DNA of 64,000 nt, from positions 1,698,433-1,762,432 of the forward strand of contig KN832880.1 of the NCBI GenBank assembly GCA_000827325.1, read 5' to 3'. This stretch comes from Oidiodendron maius Zn. Lineage: Eukaryota; Ascomycota; Leotiomycetes; Myxotrichaceae. This document shows positions 26,090 through 38,460 of this stretch, in pieces. Every line of letters starts with the position of its first letter. Position 1 is the first letter of the stretch. The translations under genes and the position numbers were made by a program. The notes below the pieces were generated by a model that was given only the letters and a program-made list of their open reading frames with translations, made no database searches and was not told the DNA's origin.

Positions 26090-27651
26090 TTACAAGGTCC
26101 CTTCTTCTTCTGTGCCTTCCCTTTCATCCCAGCCTTCCCTGTTATCCTTACTAATTCTGACAAAGAGAAGACTTAGAACTAAGGATGTGGCAGCAAATCC
26201 AATTCCCAGATACAATGCACTTCGATAGCCTTTGACAAGATCTGTTCCTCCACGATTCGTATAATACTCCACCGTGCCACCAAATCCGAGACCCGTGCTC
26301 ATCCCGTAAGTCATCAAAGTTCCAATCAAAGATCCTGCAATCCCTTGTTTATCTTTGGAAACTGAGTTGCTCCCAACAATTTGTGCTGCCGTAAAAATAA
26401 AATCAGGAGAAAAGGCCACAATGGCCACTGCCCAGAATTCTGTCCGCCAGTAACTCTGCTGGGCTGGCATTGTCGCCAGTAAGAGATTGGAAACTAGTAC
26501 CGAAGTAGCACCAATAGCTAGTATGTACTGGGCAGAAAGCCGCGGGATGAGCCAAGCTGCCGCGACAGCCGCGAAAGCACCACCTACTGTGAGTGGCTGA
26601 GCTTCAGCTGCCGCAGTTAACAAGCTTTCGTCGCGTATTTTCAGATTCCACCGGAATGTATACCAGGAAAATACTCCGAAGCTCATAAATGCAAAGAAGA
26701 CGGTAATGACTAATGCAAGAATAGAAGGTGCAGTCCAGATATTGAAGGGGAGAATAGGGGATTTGGCGACCCGAGCCTCCCAAAATGTGAATGCCGAGAA
26801 ATGAAGGATTGAGACTATGAGTAATATGTATTCGTAGAGATTTTGCCAGCCAGCAATTGGCGCTTGACTAGGCCGTATTAGCCGTTTACTTGGGACAACT
26901 TTTAGAAGAAAGAAGATAACTCACTTCCACACGAAGTTAAACAAAATCAAACCACCCACACCCAGGTATGCACCGACCCAGTCTATCTTTCCACCTTTGT
27001 CTGATGGTGGTGCATCTGGCACCAGCCACACCAATGGCAAAAATACAGCGACTCCAAGGATGACAAAAAAGAAAAATAACCATTTCCAGGGCGCCAGCTG
27101 AACAAGCAGCGCGGCGATCACACAGCCACCGGCTGCTCCAATTGGGGCCATTGCCCCAAAAAGGCCCATTGCAATATTCCTTAGTCTGCCTGGCGGAAAA
27201 GTATGTGCTAAGAGAGCAACAGCGTTTGGAATAATGAGCGCCGCACCGATTCCCGTCAGGCCACGAAACAGTGATATCTCAATCACCCCTTTTGCGAACC
27301 CCGTCGCGAGTGACCAAATCAGCCACCATGCTGCACCTAAAAGTAGGACATTCTTATGACCGTATACGTCGCCGAATCTGCCGCCAATGAGGACAAAGGC
27401 GCCTTGAGTCATGGGATATGATGCGGCAATCCAAGCGCCTTCGATATCTAAGGCGCCAACTTGCTCTGCGATACTGGAGGCTGTTGCAAGCCCAGAACCG
27501 AAAGGCAGCATCTGGAGAATTAGCAGGTTAGTATACTTAAATGTAGTCCATCTGCAGGACTACCAACCTGTACGAGCTGAGTCGATACGAGTGCCGCCAT
27601 GATCGCAACCTTCCTTGGTAACCCGAGGTCTTCGTAAGAAGGCACCGCCAT
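26090..27651 (-). CDS. MFS transporter, DHA2-like (Atr1-type) drug:H+ antiporter
   Basis: Exons 27651-27568, 27511-26925 and 26867-26090 give 482 aa. The first exon encodes the short N-terminus ending TQLVQ, and exon 2 begins MLPFGSGLATASSIA. DHA2 landmarks include AWIAASYPMTQGAFVLIGGRFGDVYGHK (motif A), ALIIPNAVALL (motif C-like region), and IVLGVAVFLPLVWLVP. The C-terminus is hydrophilic and acidic. It is somewhat shorter than 14-TM DHA2 pumps, and I estimate 12-14 TMs. Likely a plasma-membrane exporter of small molecules; substrate unknown. No biosynthetic gene directly adjoins it. Confidence 0.88.
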
Positions 27652-29127
27652 TAGATAGTTCGATTGTCGATGAGAACAATGGATTCGCGAAATGATGGAA
27701 AGAAAATTTCCGGATTAGGCGCACCAATAATGGACCATGGTCTCAGAGTATACTGGCGTGGGCAATCCTGCATTTAAGGACGTAGCCCTCGACCGGAATG
27801 CTATGAAATTGAAGGACGTTGATTAACCGATATTCCAAAGAGTCGAGTGACGGCGGTTTGACTTGAGTAACGGTATTGTATTATCATGTCTACCATCCAG
27901 TGACTTTTAAGCCCTTATTCAAAAGCGCTATAAATTTGGCTGGATCCACCGCATCAGTAATCATCTCTGTCAAGCCGTATGTCACGGCGTCGTTCAATCC
28001 ACCGTATCAATAATCAAGTCCAATGTTCGAACTAGGTTAGATATATTTCAGTGTGCTCGCAGTTTGACTCAGTTATTGTATCAGTGATCATGTCTAACTT
28101 CAGTTAAGATCAGCAACATAGTGCCTCAGATGAATAAGACCCGACTGTCCAGCCGAATCCAAGAAATTAGAGAGTATTAATACAAGCTCCTAAGGCGCCG
28201 CATGCCAAAGTACTGCGTCTCGCTTAAAATCATTCCAGCACAGGAATTAGGTACTGCTGATTCTAGCTCGTCCCACCCTGCTGGTAGGCTGGTTGCGGGA
28301 CTCAAGTTAGTAGCCAAGGCATGGAGACAAGGGGGGCCGTACTGGTTACCCGACCGGGTCGCCGGGCTCTGCGGTTTCTCCATCAACCGCATCACCCGCA
28401 TAGCCACGAAGGATTATTCGCGGAGGCCCGCAGAAGCCCGCAGAAGCCCGCGTCATCCACATCGTGCACATGAGTCTCCGCATCGGCGCGGCTTTCGACA
28501 ACCTACAGTCCAAATTCCAAATCCCGCATTAAGTTCGGATCAACAGATACGTCTAGACTTGGTCGACATATGTTTGGCTGCTCCGTAATCAACCTTGGAT
28601 GGTACTGTCCTGTGGGTGAACAGTACGAACAGTACCCTCGGTTTGTTGAAGCTCTTTAGGGTCTTAACTATTGAGAGGCAGACTGGACAGCCAAGCCTTT
28701 GGGAACAAATGGGCCGACATACGCGCCTCCGCTGACCGTCGGGTTTTTTTTGCGGCATATGCGCCCCCCATGTGCGAGATCAGTAGTGTAGCCACGCGCG
28801 GCGTACTTGGCAGCGATTTTCTATTTCGGCGGATGTAGTTAAGAATTCGTACTATTTACTTGTATTTTTGAATTAGTGAAACCCACTCACTAGGGCTGCA
28901 AGCTTACTGATCAGCATGAGTCGATTATCAATTACGCTCCTAATTACTGTATATAGTGGTATTCGTCTCCTGCTTGTTGGAGAGGGCAGATATCACAAAG
29001 TGCTGTTGAGAAGATTATTTCTTTTTCCTTTCTTAGCCTTTACATCGGCAGCTGGGCATTTAAGGATCCGCAATAGGGGAATACTTCGTCCTATTTTTAT
29101 ACTTACACCGTCACGACATCAAAAATC
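27652..29127. other. long intergenic region
   Basis: A 128-codon frame (28202-28588) and minus-strand frames over it have no motif. A small tandem repeat of gcccgcagaa lies at about 28432-28454. No gene is supported, and the segment just before 29128 would hold the reductase promoter. Confidence 0.4.
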
Positions 29128-30344
29128 ATGGCGGGTGACCTAGTACTTGTCAGTGTCTAAGAATCTTAGCATTTCTATGTTACGGAACAAACTCCTGAAC
29201 ATAGGGTAATATACCCTGCTAACACATACATTTAATAGCTCAGTGGCGGGACGGGCATGATCGGCTTCCGTGTGCTGGTCCAGCTTCTGGAAACAGGCTA
29301 CCAGGTGTGCGCTGCTGTTCGGACTACCGCTGGTTTCGAGAAAATCAAAGCGTTGAAGCCTGCTGCTCCTTACTCGGCGCAGTTGACTCATGTTGTTGTC
29401 CCAGATATTACTGTTCCTGGTGCCTACGATGATGCCGTCAAAGGCGTTAAATACGTCGTCCATGTCGCATCGCCACTGGATGTAAACTTGCCGGATGATA
29501 TTGATTACGAGACTCAGTTGATCCAGCCGGCTGTCATGGGCACTGTGGGAATGCTGGAATCGGCCAACAAGGCCTCGGGCATCGACAGGATTGTCATAAC
29601 AGGGTCTGTTCTGTCTATCATTGGGTTTTCTGACATTGGCTCCAAAGAATCCCTCGATGGTGCGTTCCCTCTCCACCTCCAGATGCATTCCGCTGACATC
29701 GCCACTGCCCGCGAGTAGAGACGCGTCGGTCTGCAGTTTCAGAAGGGCCATTCCCTATGAAAATGGCAGCCTATGCAGCATCAAAGGCCAGGGCCCTCAA
29801 ACATACCTATGACTGGATCGCGAAGAACAAGCCGTCCTTTGATGTCATTAACATCCTGCCAGTCTTTGTCCTCGGCCGGGACGACACTGTCACAGACCCA
29901 AGCCGAATCACGAAGGGGACAAATGGCCTGATTATGGCCCCTCTGCTGGGGCACTCATTAGAGCCCGCTCCGGGCATTGCCGTCCACGTCGCAGACGTGG
30001 CTTTGATGCACGTCAAGGCACTAGACCGCTCTGTCCCTGGTAACCAAGACTTCCTTGCCAGTTCTCATCATCCAACTGGTATTGAATGGGCCCAGGTGAA
30101 AGAGATTGTCAAGAAACGCTACCCCAAGGAGTGTACCGAGGGCATCTTCACTGTTAACTACACAGAGAACCCTCAAACCCTCCCAATTACAATCAGCGCT
30201 GCCAAGGCGGAGAATGTATTCGGTTTCACTTTCAAGAGCTTCGAGGACCAGGTAGTCAGCATCGTAGACCACTACTTGGAGCTGGTCGGACGAACTCGCT
30301 CGGGCATGGCGGAGCTATCTGGCGAAAGGAACTCTGACCACTGA
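29128..30344 (+). CDS. extended SDR: NAD(P)H-dependent aldehyde/ketone reductase (Gre2 / DFR-like)
   Basis: Three exons (29128-29148, 29239-29659, 29719-30344) give 355 aa. The N-terminus MAGDLVLLSGGTGMIGFRV forms the extended SDR cofactor motif (TGxxGxxG-like, here SGGTGMIG). VVHVASPLDVNLP and TGSVLSI follow. The catalytic YxxxK is YAASK, after the second intron. Family members (Gre2, dihydroflavonol 4-reductase-like) reduce aldehydes such as methylglyoxal and bulky ketones with NADPH. The tiny 21-bp first exon was chosen to complete the beta 1 strand. No cluster context. Confidence 0.87.
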
Positions 30345-30578
30345 GTTTGTAGAAGGCGGAGCTTTAATATGTCTAATTCGTTCTTATAGCTTTGCCTATT
30401 GAGTAATTTTGCTGGTCATAAGAATTTTTATAAAGAGTTCAACTGATACCTTATGCCTCTGAAATCGGCAATGCTTGCACAACAGAAAATTGCGAAAGTA
30501 TATATATGGTACAGAGGAACTAGTGTTATCAGAACACTTAATCGCAATTACGTTTATCTCGCAGTGGTTCGTGCTGTT

Positions 30579-32546
30579 TTATAAAGTTTTTGAAGTCAGT
30601 ACAGCCTCGTGAACATTCAGAATGGTTAAATAGACGCCTTTAAATGCTGTTAGTTAGAGATTGGCCATGGAGTGATTCATTATCAGACTTACCGGCCACT
30701 CGCCATCGAGCCCGCATATGTTGTAGCAACCATTTGAATGTATCGATCTTCTCTTTGCTCGCTTCATCGGGATTACCTTGGCCGATCGTAATGGTGATGG
30801 ACGCAGCTTGATATACGATTTGCATTAGGAATATAGTAAACTTGTTATCCGGAATCACCCCTTGTGCTATCTCATTGCGTAGACCTGATGCCATGAGCCA
30901 TAAGACATCTAGGGCAGGCCGAGTTTCCGGAAACATGTTGTCATACGCGTCCTGAGTTGACCTGATGTCAAGTAGTTGCCAGTAATGATCCTGAAGTAAC
31001 AGTATACCACTAGCCAGAGTTAAAACACGCAACCATCCATTAGAGGCAACTCTGCTTACCAGTAGCATATAGCCGCTTGACAGCAAAATGCTAGTTCGCG
31101 AATCGAAACTTCCTCTTCGGTCGCTTGAACTAACGCTCCGAGAGTGCGACGCAACTGGGTCGTGTTCTTTTCGAGCCTAGCTATAGATTCTGCTTTGTAC
31201 TGAAACTGTGTAGAACCTAAAGTCTGAAGTACTTGACTTATCAAATACGTAGCTTGAGCTATGCGGGCGAATATACCTATTTTGAGACTAAACCCGGCAG
31301 ATATGCTAACGGCGTCTTCGGGTTTTGTCATCTGGGGGGAAGTAAGATGTCAGCAGAAGCTTAGTGCTTAGATAGCATAAGGGCAGGAAAGCTTCCTACG
31401 GCACTGAAGAAAGGTTGATCGTCCACTGGGAGGTAATTATCAAATTCTGGATCTCTTGTCGCCAGACATCTTGAAGGACATCCAAGGTTCAGAAGGCTTG
31501 GCTAAAAGTTAGCAATCCAAGTAGCTTCCACATAACTCTCGGTCTTCAACGGCTGTGGGTGGCACACTGTAGCTCACTCACCGATCAAGGATTAAGACCC
31601 CCCACCAGGCCCTTCTCATCTCTTCGATTTCTATCCACGATTGTCCTAGTTTGCCATCTCCAATATGGTCCGTCATCAACTTATCTGAACCTATGGCAGT
31701 ACCGTATCTGGCACAGGCGCCAACGGTGAAATACGCGGCTGGGTAAATCGCATGTCCAGTCTCGTAGCTTGCGATGAGCAATGCCGCTTGCAGGACTCGT
31801 ATGGACATGACTCCTGTGGCCTCAACCTCAGAGCAAAATCTTTTCGTCGTTGCGTACAGTGTCGTCTGCCCATCTCCAACATCTGAAGGCAGCGGAGTGC
31901 AGAAGAGTTTCATGCACAGGAATAACAGAACAAGCTCAAGGCGTGGAGGGGATAATGGGTTAAGAACCGTGCCGAAGAACTGTTTCCGGCAGATTATGGG
32001 CATCCACGAAGCAGAGGACGAAAAAAATGTGATGGCCATGTCTCGGATCTGGCGAGAATCGCCCACATAGGCTGCAACGTCGCTGGGGATGGCCGTGTTA
32101 AGGCGCGAAGTTTCCAGCTGGGCCTCGCGGAACACATCGGGGGCCATGAACCGAATTGCGGCGACGATGGAGGAAGGGGAGTTAGAGCCTGACGATGCTT
32201 GCTCCGTCTGAGGCGGCGGGCTACTGTTGGTTTCAGAGTCATCTGGCGTCGGCACGATGTTCCATGAGGTCTCATGGCCATACAGGGACGATGGCTGCCT
32301 CTGGCCGCGGTGCGTGGGATAGCTGCAGCTAGTTCCCTTGCGGATGCATAGTTGGCAGGTTGGCTGGGACCTGTCGCAGCGTCTTTTGCTGCGACGGCAA
32401 GGGAAACAAGTACTCTTCGCAAGGCTGGAAGCCGTCTGTACCAACGACATTGCTGAGCAGCGATCGAGAATATTATGCGCAAGTTGCGGCAATTGTGCGG
32501 CACTGGCGGTGGTTTTATCTTGCCACCGCCCATAGGCCGGGAACAC
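30579..32546 (-). CDS. Zn2Cys6 transcription factor
   Basis: Exons 32546-31582, 31496-31400, 31331-31060, 31009-30693 and 30637-30579 give 569 aa. A later Met (position 33, at 32450) is an equally good start because it lies just before the zinc cluster. The cluster has cysteines at residues 47, 50, 57, 64, 67 and 74 (CFPCRRSKRRC, then CQLCIRKGTSC). The middle domain shows EEMRRAWWGVLILDR, then NLGCPSRCLATRDPEFDNYLPVDDQ. It probably regulates unknown targets. It is divergent from the GPI-type protein but more than 1 kb away. Confidence 0.85.
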
Positions 32547-33703
32547 GGAAGCCGTTATTGTTCTATTAGTCAGGCAGGAACCGGCCCCATTTAACTAGGT
32601 GATATACTTATCTATTCAACTGACTATAATCCCCGTACGTATCTTAAAGAAGGTTCCTAACCTTGTGCTCACTCGTTTATGTAGTGAATAAGATCGGCAT
32701 CTGGGGGCGAAAATTAGGCAAACTAAAAGAGCGAATATTACCTGGGCGGTCAACTTAAACTGCAACTTGGACTTGAAATTCATACTATTTCTCTTTCACT
32801 GTATTCATGAGTTATTAAATTATTCTTCGCCTTTACTAATCTACTTTAATCTACTTTGATCTATAATTTGGCTAGGATGTCTGTGCGCACATGCTATATT
32901 AGACCGTCTAGCTGCTGGCCCCTTTCTCTTCCCTTCTGTGTCTTGATCTCCTTTCTCAATAGAAGGTGATTGGCCCCTGACTTGCTGCGCATTTATAGAA
33001 CCGTGACAAGAAATGACATTGCAGGGATGTGTATGCTAGGTGGCCAACTCAGCTGGCGAATGGCCTGATCTAGCCTCAGTTACCAAACCGTGACAATCTT
33101 ACCAGCATCCACGCTACTATAGTTGTTGGCTACTAGAGCAGGGGCTAATTATAGTTGTTATATTACGAGCCGTTGACAACCGTTCCGTGTCGCGAACCTG
33201 GACTCCCTGACTCGCTTCTCCTCATCCATGCTACCATTCGACTTTATACTGCACACTCTTGTATATTAGACTTCTCTTCTTTAGCCTCATGTTCTAGTCA
33301 TATGCGCCCATTACTGCTGACGGACCGTTTAACCTGTGCACTATCCCTTCCATAAGTATTCGTACCCTCACGCTTCGGGAGATTAAATGTTTCGGTAGGA
33401 TCTGCGTGCCGTTAGGTTAGTGGCCAAATGCGCGAGGAGGCGTTTGCAAGCCAATAACAACGTCAGCCTTCTAAGGAGTTATGACACGGCAAGTCGAGCT
33501 GAAGCCCCAGGGCTGAGAAAGCGGCAGGGCATAGCCGCAGTGGAACTATCCGTGCTATAAAACAAGCTTTTCTCTCTAACGTTATTGACCACAGTCTTTT
33601 CCTCCTCATTGCAGCACAAGGCAGTATTTTCATCATCCTGTGAATCAGCGTGTTCTTCCATCTACAACCGTGGATTTTGAACGTGTCTCATTCCTCTGAC
33701 ACC
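32547..33703. other. intergenic region
   Basis: About 1.15 kb between the regulator and the Cys-rich secreted protein gene. Short frames only; nothing recognised. Confidence 0.4.
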
Positions 33704-34608
33704 ATGAAGCTCCTTTACATCGCTTTCCTTTTGGTGTCGGTCAGTATCTCCGCGTGGGAACTGATTCCCGCGAAAGTGATGCCGCAAAGGCTTGATGCAC
33801 GCGCCTCGTTCTACGGAGGATGGCCGATAGCAGCAAATTCCTGCCCCAGCAATACCACCTCTTGCAATGACGGATCTTGCTGCCCATCAAGCACGAATTG
33901 TTACACAGAAGGGTTAGCAGGAGTAGCAGTATGCTGTCCGGACAGTAAGTAACAAGCTCTTTTGCATAGGTTGTCTAAATGGGTTGGTCGAGGGTCTTTA
34001 AAAAGTATAGCTAACAGTTTATTGTGTCTGCATCTAGCTAATAATTGTGTGGATACCGTAAACACCCTTCCAGTGTGTGCAGATTCTAGTTGGACTCTCT
34101 ATATTGGGAACTATTACTACTTCTGTTGCGCTCCTGGCCAAATTGGAATTCTCCCAGATAAAGGAAGCTCTGTGAGAGCAGGATTGTGTGTGGATAGTAG
34201 CGCTTCTCCTGCTGCATCAGTGCGAGCGACTACGGTAGGAGCTCTGCAAGTATATCTATGTTGTCTTACTTACCCTTCTGCCTTTAGTATGAAGCTGCTG
34301 GCACCACAACTTCCAGTTCGTCTTCTAGCATTTCATCAGCAACAAATACAATACCTTCATCTACTACAAGCCCAACTTCACCATCTACCGGGGGCTCAAC
34401 TTCACCATCTACTATGAGCTCAACCTCGCCATCTAGTGCGGGCTCAACCTCGCCATCTACTACAGGCCCAACCTTATCATCTACTACAAGCCCAACCTCG
34501 ACCCAGAGCTCAACGGCCAAGTCATCAGCAAATAGCTCACCAAACTCTGGGTCTTTATCACTGTCTAGTATGTTCATGGGGCTATCTATTATCATGTTTG
34601 GATTGTGA
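33704..34608 (+). CDS. secreted Cys-rich Ser/Thr-rich protein, probably GPI-anchored
   Basis: Three exons (33704-33944, 34038-34234, 34288-34608) give 252 aa. The N-terminus MKLLYIAFLLVSVSISAW is a signal peptide. The Cys-rich region has CPSNTTSCNDGSCCPSSTNC and AVCCPDS, then a second set (NNCVDTVNTLPVC, YYYFCCAPGQIG). A ~100-residue Ser/Thr/Pro tract follows, with short repeats of the type STSPSTxGS, suited to heavy O-glycosylation. The C-terminus SLSSMFMGLSIIMFGL is a GPI-attachment-like hydrophobic tail after a small-residue stretch. It is likely a cell-wall or surface protein of unknown function. Confidence 0.83.
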
Positions 34609-36131
34609 ATGTTATTCTATTATTCTTTGCCGCTTAATTTGCAGTATATTTCTTCGAGGAGAAGTTGTGAAGGCGAATATTCTACGAATATTGGTTCAAG
34701 TGGTCTTGTAATGACATTTGTGGTCTTGTAGTACCAAATATATATTATTCTGACCTTGAAGTGCAAGATACTTTGATTTACTATAGCTCAGGATACTGTT
34801 ACAGTTATAGCGACATTATCGTCAACATCTTAACGACACCTTTAATAAATTATCGTTCAATTTCAACTTGTCGTTCGACTTCCAGCACTAAGGCCATTTC
34901 TGGCGAGGTCGTGAGCAGTGGTTGGTCTAACTCCCAGTGTCCTAACAATTTGGTTGTGTACGTTTAGGAGGCGGAAGAATAAGGCTATCACACCTGTTCT
35001 AGCGTAGCTGAAGTTACCTCCCTTTACTAGTAATACCTCAGAAGCTGCCATCTTATAATATCCGAAATTACCCGATATTGGCCTAAGATTCTCAACCAGG
35101 TCTTGATCTCATATCGTTGCTTCTTTTCAATATTTCCAATGGCCATGTATGTCTTTAGGTCACCTACGTATTTAACATGACTTTATTTTCAATATTTCTT
35201 TACTTGTAGGTCAGCCACTATAATAGCACGAGGAAAGAGGTCATAAAGTGATCGGTAAATTGATTGAAGCCTAAGGCTGATTTAAAACATAGAATACGAA
35301 GCTAAAGAGAGAAGATCCAAGCTATAGCAGATGACTCGACGTGCTCTCGGTTCTAGTGACTTGTTTCCTTTAGTGAGTATACTGTCAGGCTGCAGCATAA
35401 ATTAAGTATTTTAATTATTTAAAGCTAGCTTAACTATATATTTGTATAGCGCAGCCATGATAATGGAATAGTGAGTATATATTATCCTTCTCAGATCAAT
35501 CGGCTGTTCCATTTATGCAGCGACACGGTTCGCAGTCAATTACACTTGGTAGTGAGCGTAGGCGAATTTCGCGATAGTTTTAGACTTTATATATCAAGGA
35601 ATACTGGCACAGATGGCCAAATCATGTTCGTCCATAATTAACTGAGAATGGAAGACCTGGTGTCCGGTTGCTTCGTGGGATTTAACGCGTGCAGACGGAG
35701 AGCTCGTTGGTGATAAGCTCGATGATTAGCTCATGTAAGAGCATTTGGACGCACAAGGATACCGATTTCATAAAGATGTAAGGCAGAGGCTGTAAAAAAA
35801 ATATGGTGGTACCCGGAGAGAAATTATGAACAGCAGCCACGCTAATAGTGGCATAGGCTTAACATTAGGCAAGAGCCGCAGCCCAGCTCTGGAGATTGTT
35901 GACGGTGCCTCACAAGACGGGCAATGAACGACTATCATCTTGATAATACGATCTCTCATTGAGCTAAGTCTAGCTAGAATATCGTCGGGGCTACAAGCTA
36001 GGGCGTTGTACTGTAGTCTGTAACATTGGCCGCTAATTGGCCACGCAAAACACAAGGCCCACATAACGAGCAGTCCATCGGAACTGGATCCATAAATTTT
36101 TATCGTTTGGCTCACCTCTTGCAAAGTCCGA
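34609..36131. other. intergenic region
   Basis: 1.5 kb without a supported gene. A minus-strand frame at 35768-36124 (118 codons) abuts the end of the UstYa-like gene but matches nothing I recognise. Confidence 0.4.
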
Positions 36132-37333
36132 TCAGGGTATTTCGAAGTAGACTAAATCGATATCTGGGGCCTCCAAGAAATCTCCAGGCACGTTATCTTC
36201 TAAGAGATAAGGAAGCTGATGATCCTCAGCCCATTGTCTAATCGCTTCGAAATTCTTGCATTTGTGTTCGTTATCGAAGTCGATAAAGGCCTTGGGAGCT
36301 TTCTTGTCCCACCAGACCTTGAGAGGTTAGAAATTAATATAAACTTTCTTATCATTTTATCTCTATCACAAGAAAGATTTTCTCTTCGATCTATTTTCAA
36401 ATTCGGAGTTGGGATAACAGATTCCGAAATTAGACTTACCTGGCCAAGAAATGCAGTGTCCGGTTGACACATAAGCTGCTGTCTGAGTGTATCAAGACAG
36501 TGTGCTTCAATGATTAGTACGTGGTCAAACAGTCAGCTAAGTTAAGCATACTGAAGTGGTATTTCAAGATATTCTCCTCGTTCATAAATGGGCCTTCTTT
36601 CTTCGCGGCATAATATTCATAGTTGAACCACGAAGCTTTGCGAAGAAGATTCTAGGAGCCAGTATTAGCCTGGAGAATTACGAGAATTCAGTTCATTTGG
36701 GACACACTTACTAGGCAGTGAAGTTGATGAAGGACCTCAACGTTCGCCGGATAACCTCCGCCGTATTTCTTTGCGACTCGTACCTGGCTTGGCTTTGTTA
36801 GGCCTGCCTTTTTTGCTTCTGAAGGCGGAACAATAATGACTTTGTCTGAAAGATCAATCAGTTTTAGAAGCTAATGGGAGATGAGTATGAAGGATTTACA
36901 GTCAGAGCCAATGGATTTCCATGCAGCGTCAACTTCCGGCCCAGCATCTAAACGGAATGGATTCTCCTTTTTGAAAGAGCCATTGAAACGAACAGTATGC
37001 ATACTTGTATCGACTTCATTTAAGATGGGGGCTATACATCAATTTGAGCTCTTCTGTTAGCATGGACATTTCGGATTGAAACTCACAGTAACTTTGAACG
37101 TGCACAGGGCAGATGTCATTGGCTTTGATGGATTTACGACCAATCCAAATACCTAGCCCAAGGAAGAGAAGAGAAGCAGTGGGAATTAAGACTGAAGAGA
37201 GTAATACCAGCTTTCGATGCATATACTCTTTTCTCGGCGTATGAGGGCTGGACAGCAAGGAGTCTTGCGGCCCATCGTCTTCGGATAATTGAGAGCCCTG
37301 ATCACCCTTGTCTTCCAGCGGACTGTACTTCAT
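36132..37333 (-). CDS. UstYa-family (DUF3328) oxidase-like protein
   Basis: Six exons (37333-37087, 37031-36900, 36845-36712, 36651-36552, 36504-36440, 36317-36132) give 287 aa, a normal family length. One TM segment lies at about residues 42-64 (LVLLSSVLIPTASLLFLGLG), so the catalytic part should face the secretory lumen. Both family-defining HxxHC motifs are present: HQLHC at 166-170 and HFTHC at 203-207, the second split by an intron. The C-terminus contains GQVWWD and WAEDHQLPYLL. UstYa proteins (UstYa/Yb, AprY) install oxidative macrocyclic links on fungal RiPP cores. The gene is divergent from a Kex2-repeat precursor 665 bp away, which strongly suggests that precursor is its substrate. 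Confidence 0.92.
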
Positions 37334-37998
37334 GTTATTGATCCAGTATCGTTAGACGTTTCGGTTACTGTTGCTGAATGAGTTGGAACACCTAAGTCAC
37401 TGGTACTCTGAGTACTCAGAGGTAGATAATAAAAGAATGAATCCGAGAAAGTCTGAATTTGTGGGGAAGAAGCATAGTAAGACGGAAAAATGGGCCAGAG
37501 AAAAGAACCTATTCACGATCCCCTCCCTGCAAAATTGCATTGACGATAGGAGGTATTTCTACGGCACAGTCAAGGCATACCTTCCTACCCTAGTCTAGTC
37601 CGGTGCGTGTGATGCCATCGTGTAGGCTCTTCCATTGGTACCACGTACATGTATGGCACATGACATTCCGAGATTCCGTTCTGAGTCTAGTAAAATGCTT
37701 GTTTTACAAGCCTAAAGCTTGTCAGATGTAAGAATCACATTAGGGATGTAGCACTGTGACATAGATCGGCCCACTTACAACCCACTCCTACCATACCTGC
37801 GTAGATAGAGGTCGGAACCTGCGTAGATTTAGCTGTGGCCATCCGGTAATACTCCTCGTCTTTACGTATCTCATCCCATCTTCTAAACTTGTATAAGCAC
37901 GACTGTTTCTCGTCTCCTCTCCTTTCGAACCGAATATTCTTCCCACCGTGCGTCTCTCAATTCAAGCAACCATATTAGCCATTCAAACGATACCCACT
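37334..37998. promoter_or_regulatory. shared divergent promoter of UstYa-like and RiPP precursor genes
   Basis: 665 bp separates the two start codons. A 75-codon frame here (37371-37598) has no motif. A pyrimidine-rich tract (ctcgtctcctctcctttc) lies about 75-95 bp before the precursor ATG, typical of strongly expressed fungal genes. No clear operator is recognised. Confidence 0.45.
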
Positions 37999-38460
37999 AT
38001 GCTCTTCTCACGAGAGTTCATTGCCCTGCTAGCGCTTGCTTCTACTGCGGTGGTTACTGCAGCCCCAACCCCACAACCTCTGGCTTCCGACGAAGTGAAT
38101 CCAACCCCAGCATTGGGAGAGATCTGTAAGTAGTCACAACTGGCCGCATTGTAGTGTTGCTGACAGACCAAACAGTTGAATATGGAAATGAATATAAACG
38201 AGATGTGGATCCCACTCCAGAGCTGGGTGAAATTTGTATATGGTATCGATGAGAAGGATTGAGCACTAGCTGACATCCAAACAGTCGAATATGGGAACGA
38301 ATATAAGCACAAACGTGCAGCAGAGGAGACTACTGTTGACCCTACCCCAGCATTAGGTGAAATTTGTAAGTGGTGCTATCAACACTAATATGGACTAACT
38401 GACAGATTAACTTTTATAGTCGAATATGGGAACGAATACAAGCGTGAAGTATCAAAGTAG
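37999..38460 (+). CDS. Kex2-processed repeat RiPP precursor (dikaritin type)
   Basis: Four exons (37999-38125, 38176-38235, 38285-38365, 38420-38460) give 102 aa. Residues 1-21 form a signal peptide ending VVTA. Three near-identical modules follow, each (N/D)PTPxLGEI then FEYGNEY, at core residues 43-49, 63-69 and 90-96. Each core is followed by a kexin site: KR, KHKR, KR. The tail is EVSK. All three introns split the Phe codon of the core after its first base, so each exon-intron unit is one repeat. This is the layout of UstA, AprA and related precursors: secretion leader, repeated cores, dibasic sites. Cores with Phe and two Tyr suit UstYa-type ether crosslinking. No splice or phase conflict exists. 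Confidence 0.9.

Noticed and set aside
28177-28760. Overlapping frames on both strands in a GC-rich patch
   Set aside because: No motif on either strand; open frames explained by composition and a short gcccgcagaa repeat.
33020-33360. Small plus-strand frame before the Cys-rich protein
   Set aside because: 66 codons without motif, signal peptide or conserved context.
35768-36124. 118-codon minus frame as an extra cluster gene
   Set aside because: No similarity to UstY, tyrosinase or transporter families and no signal peptide; likely chance.
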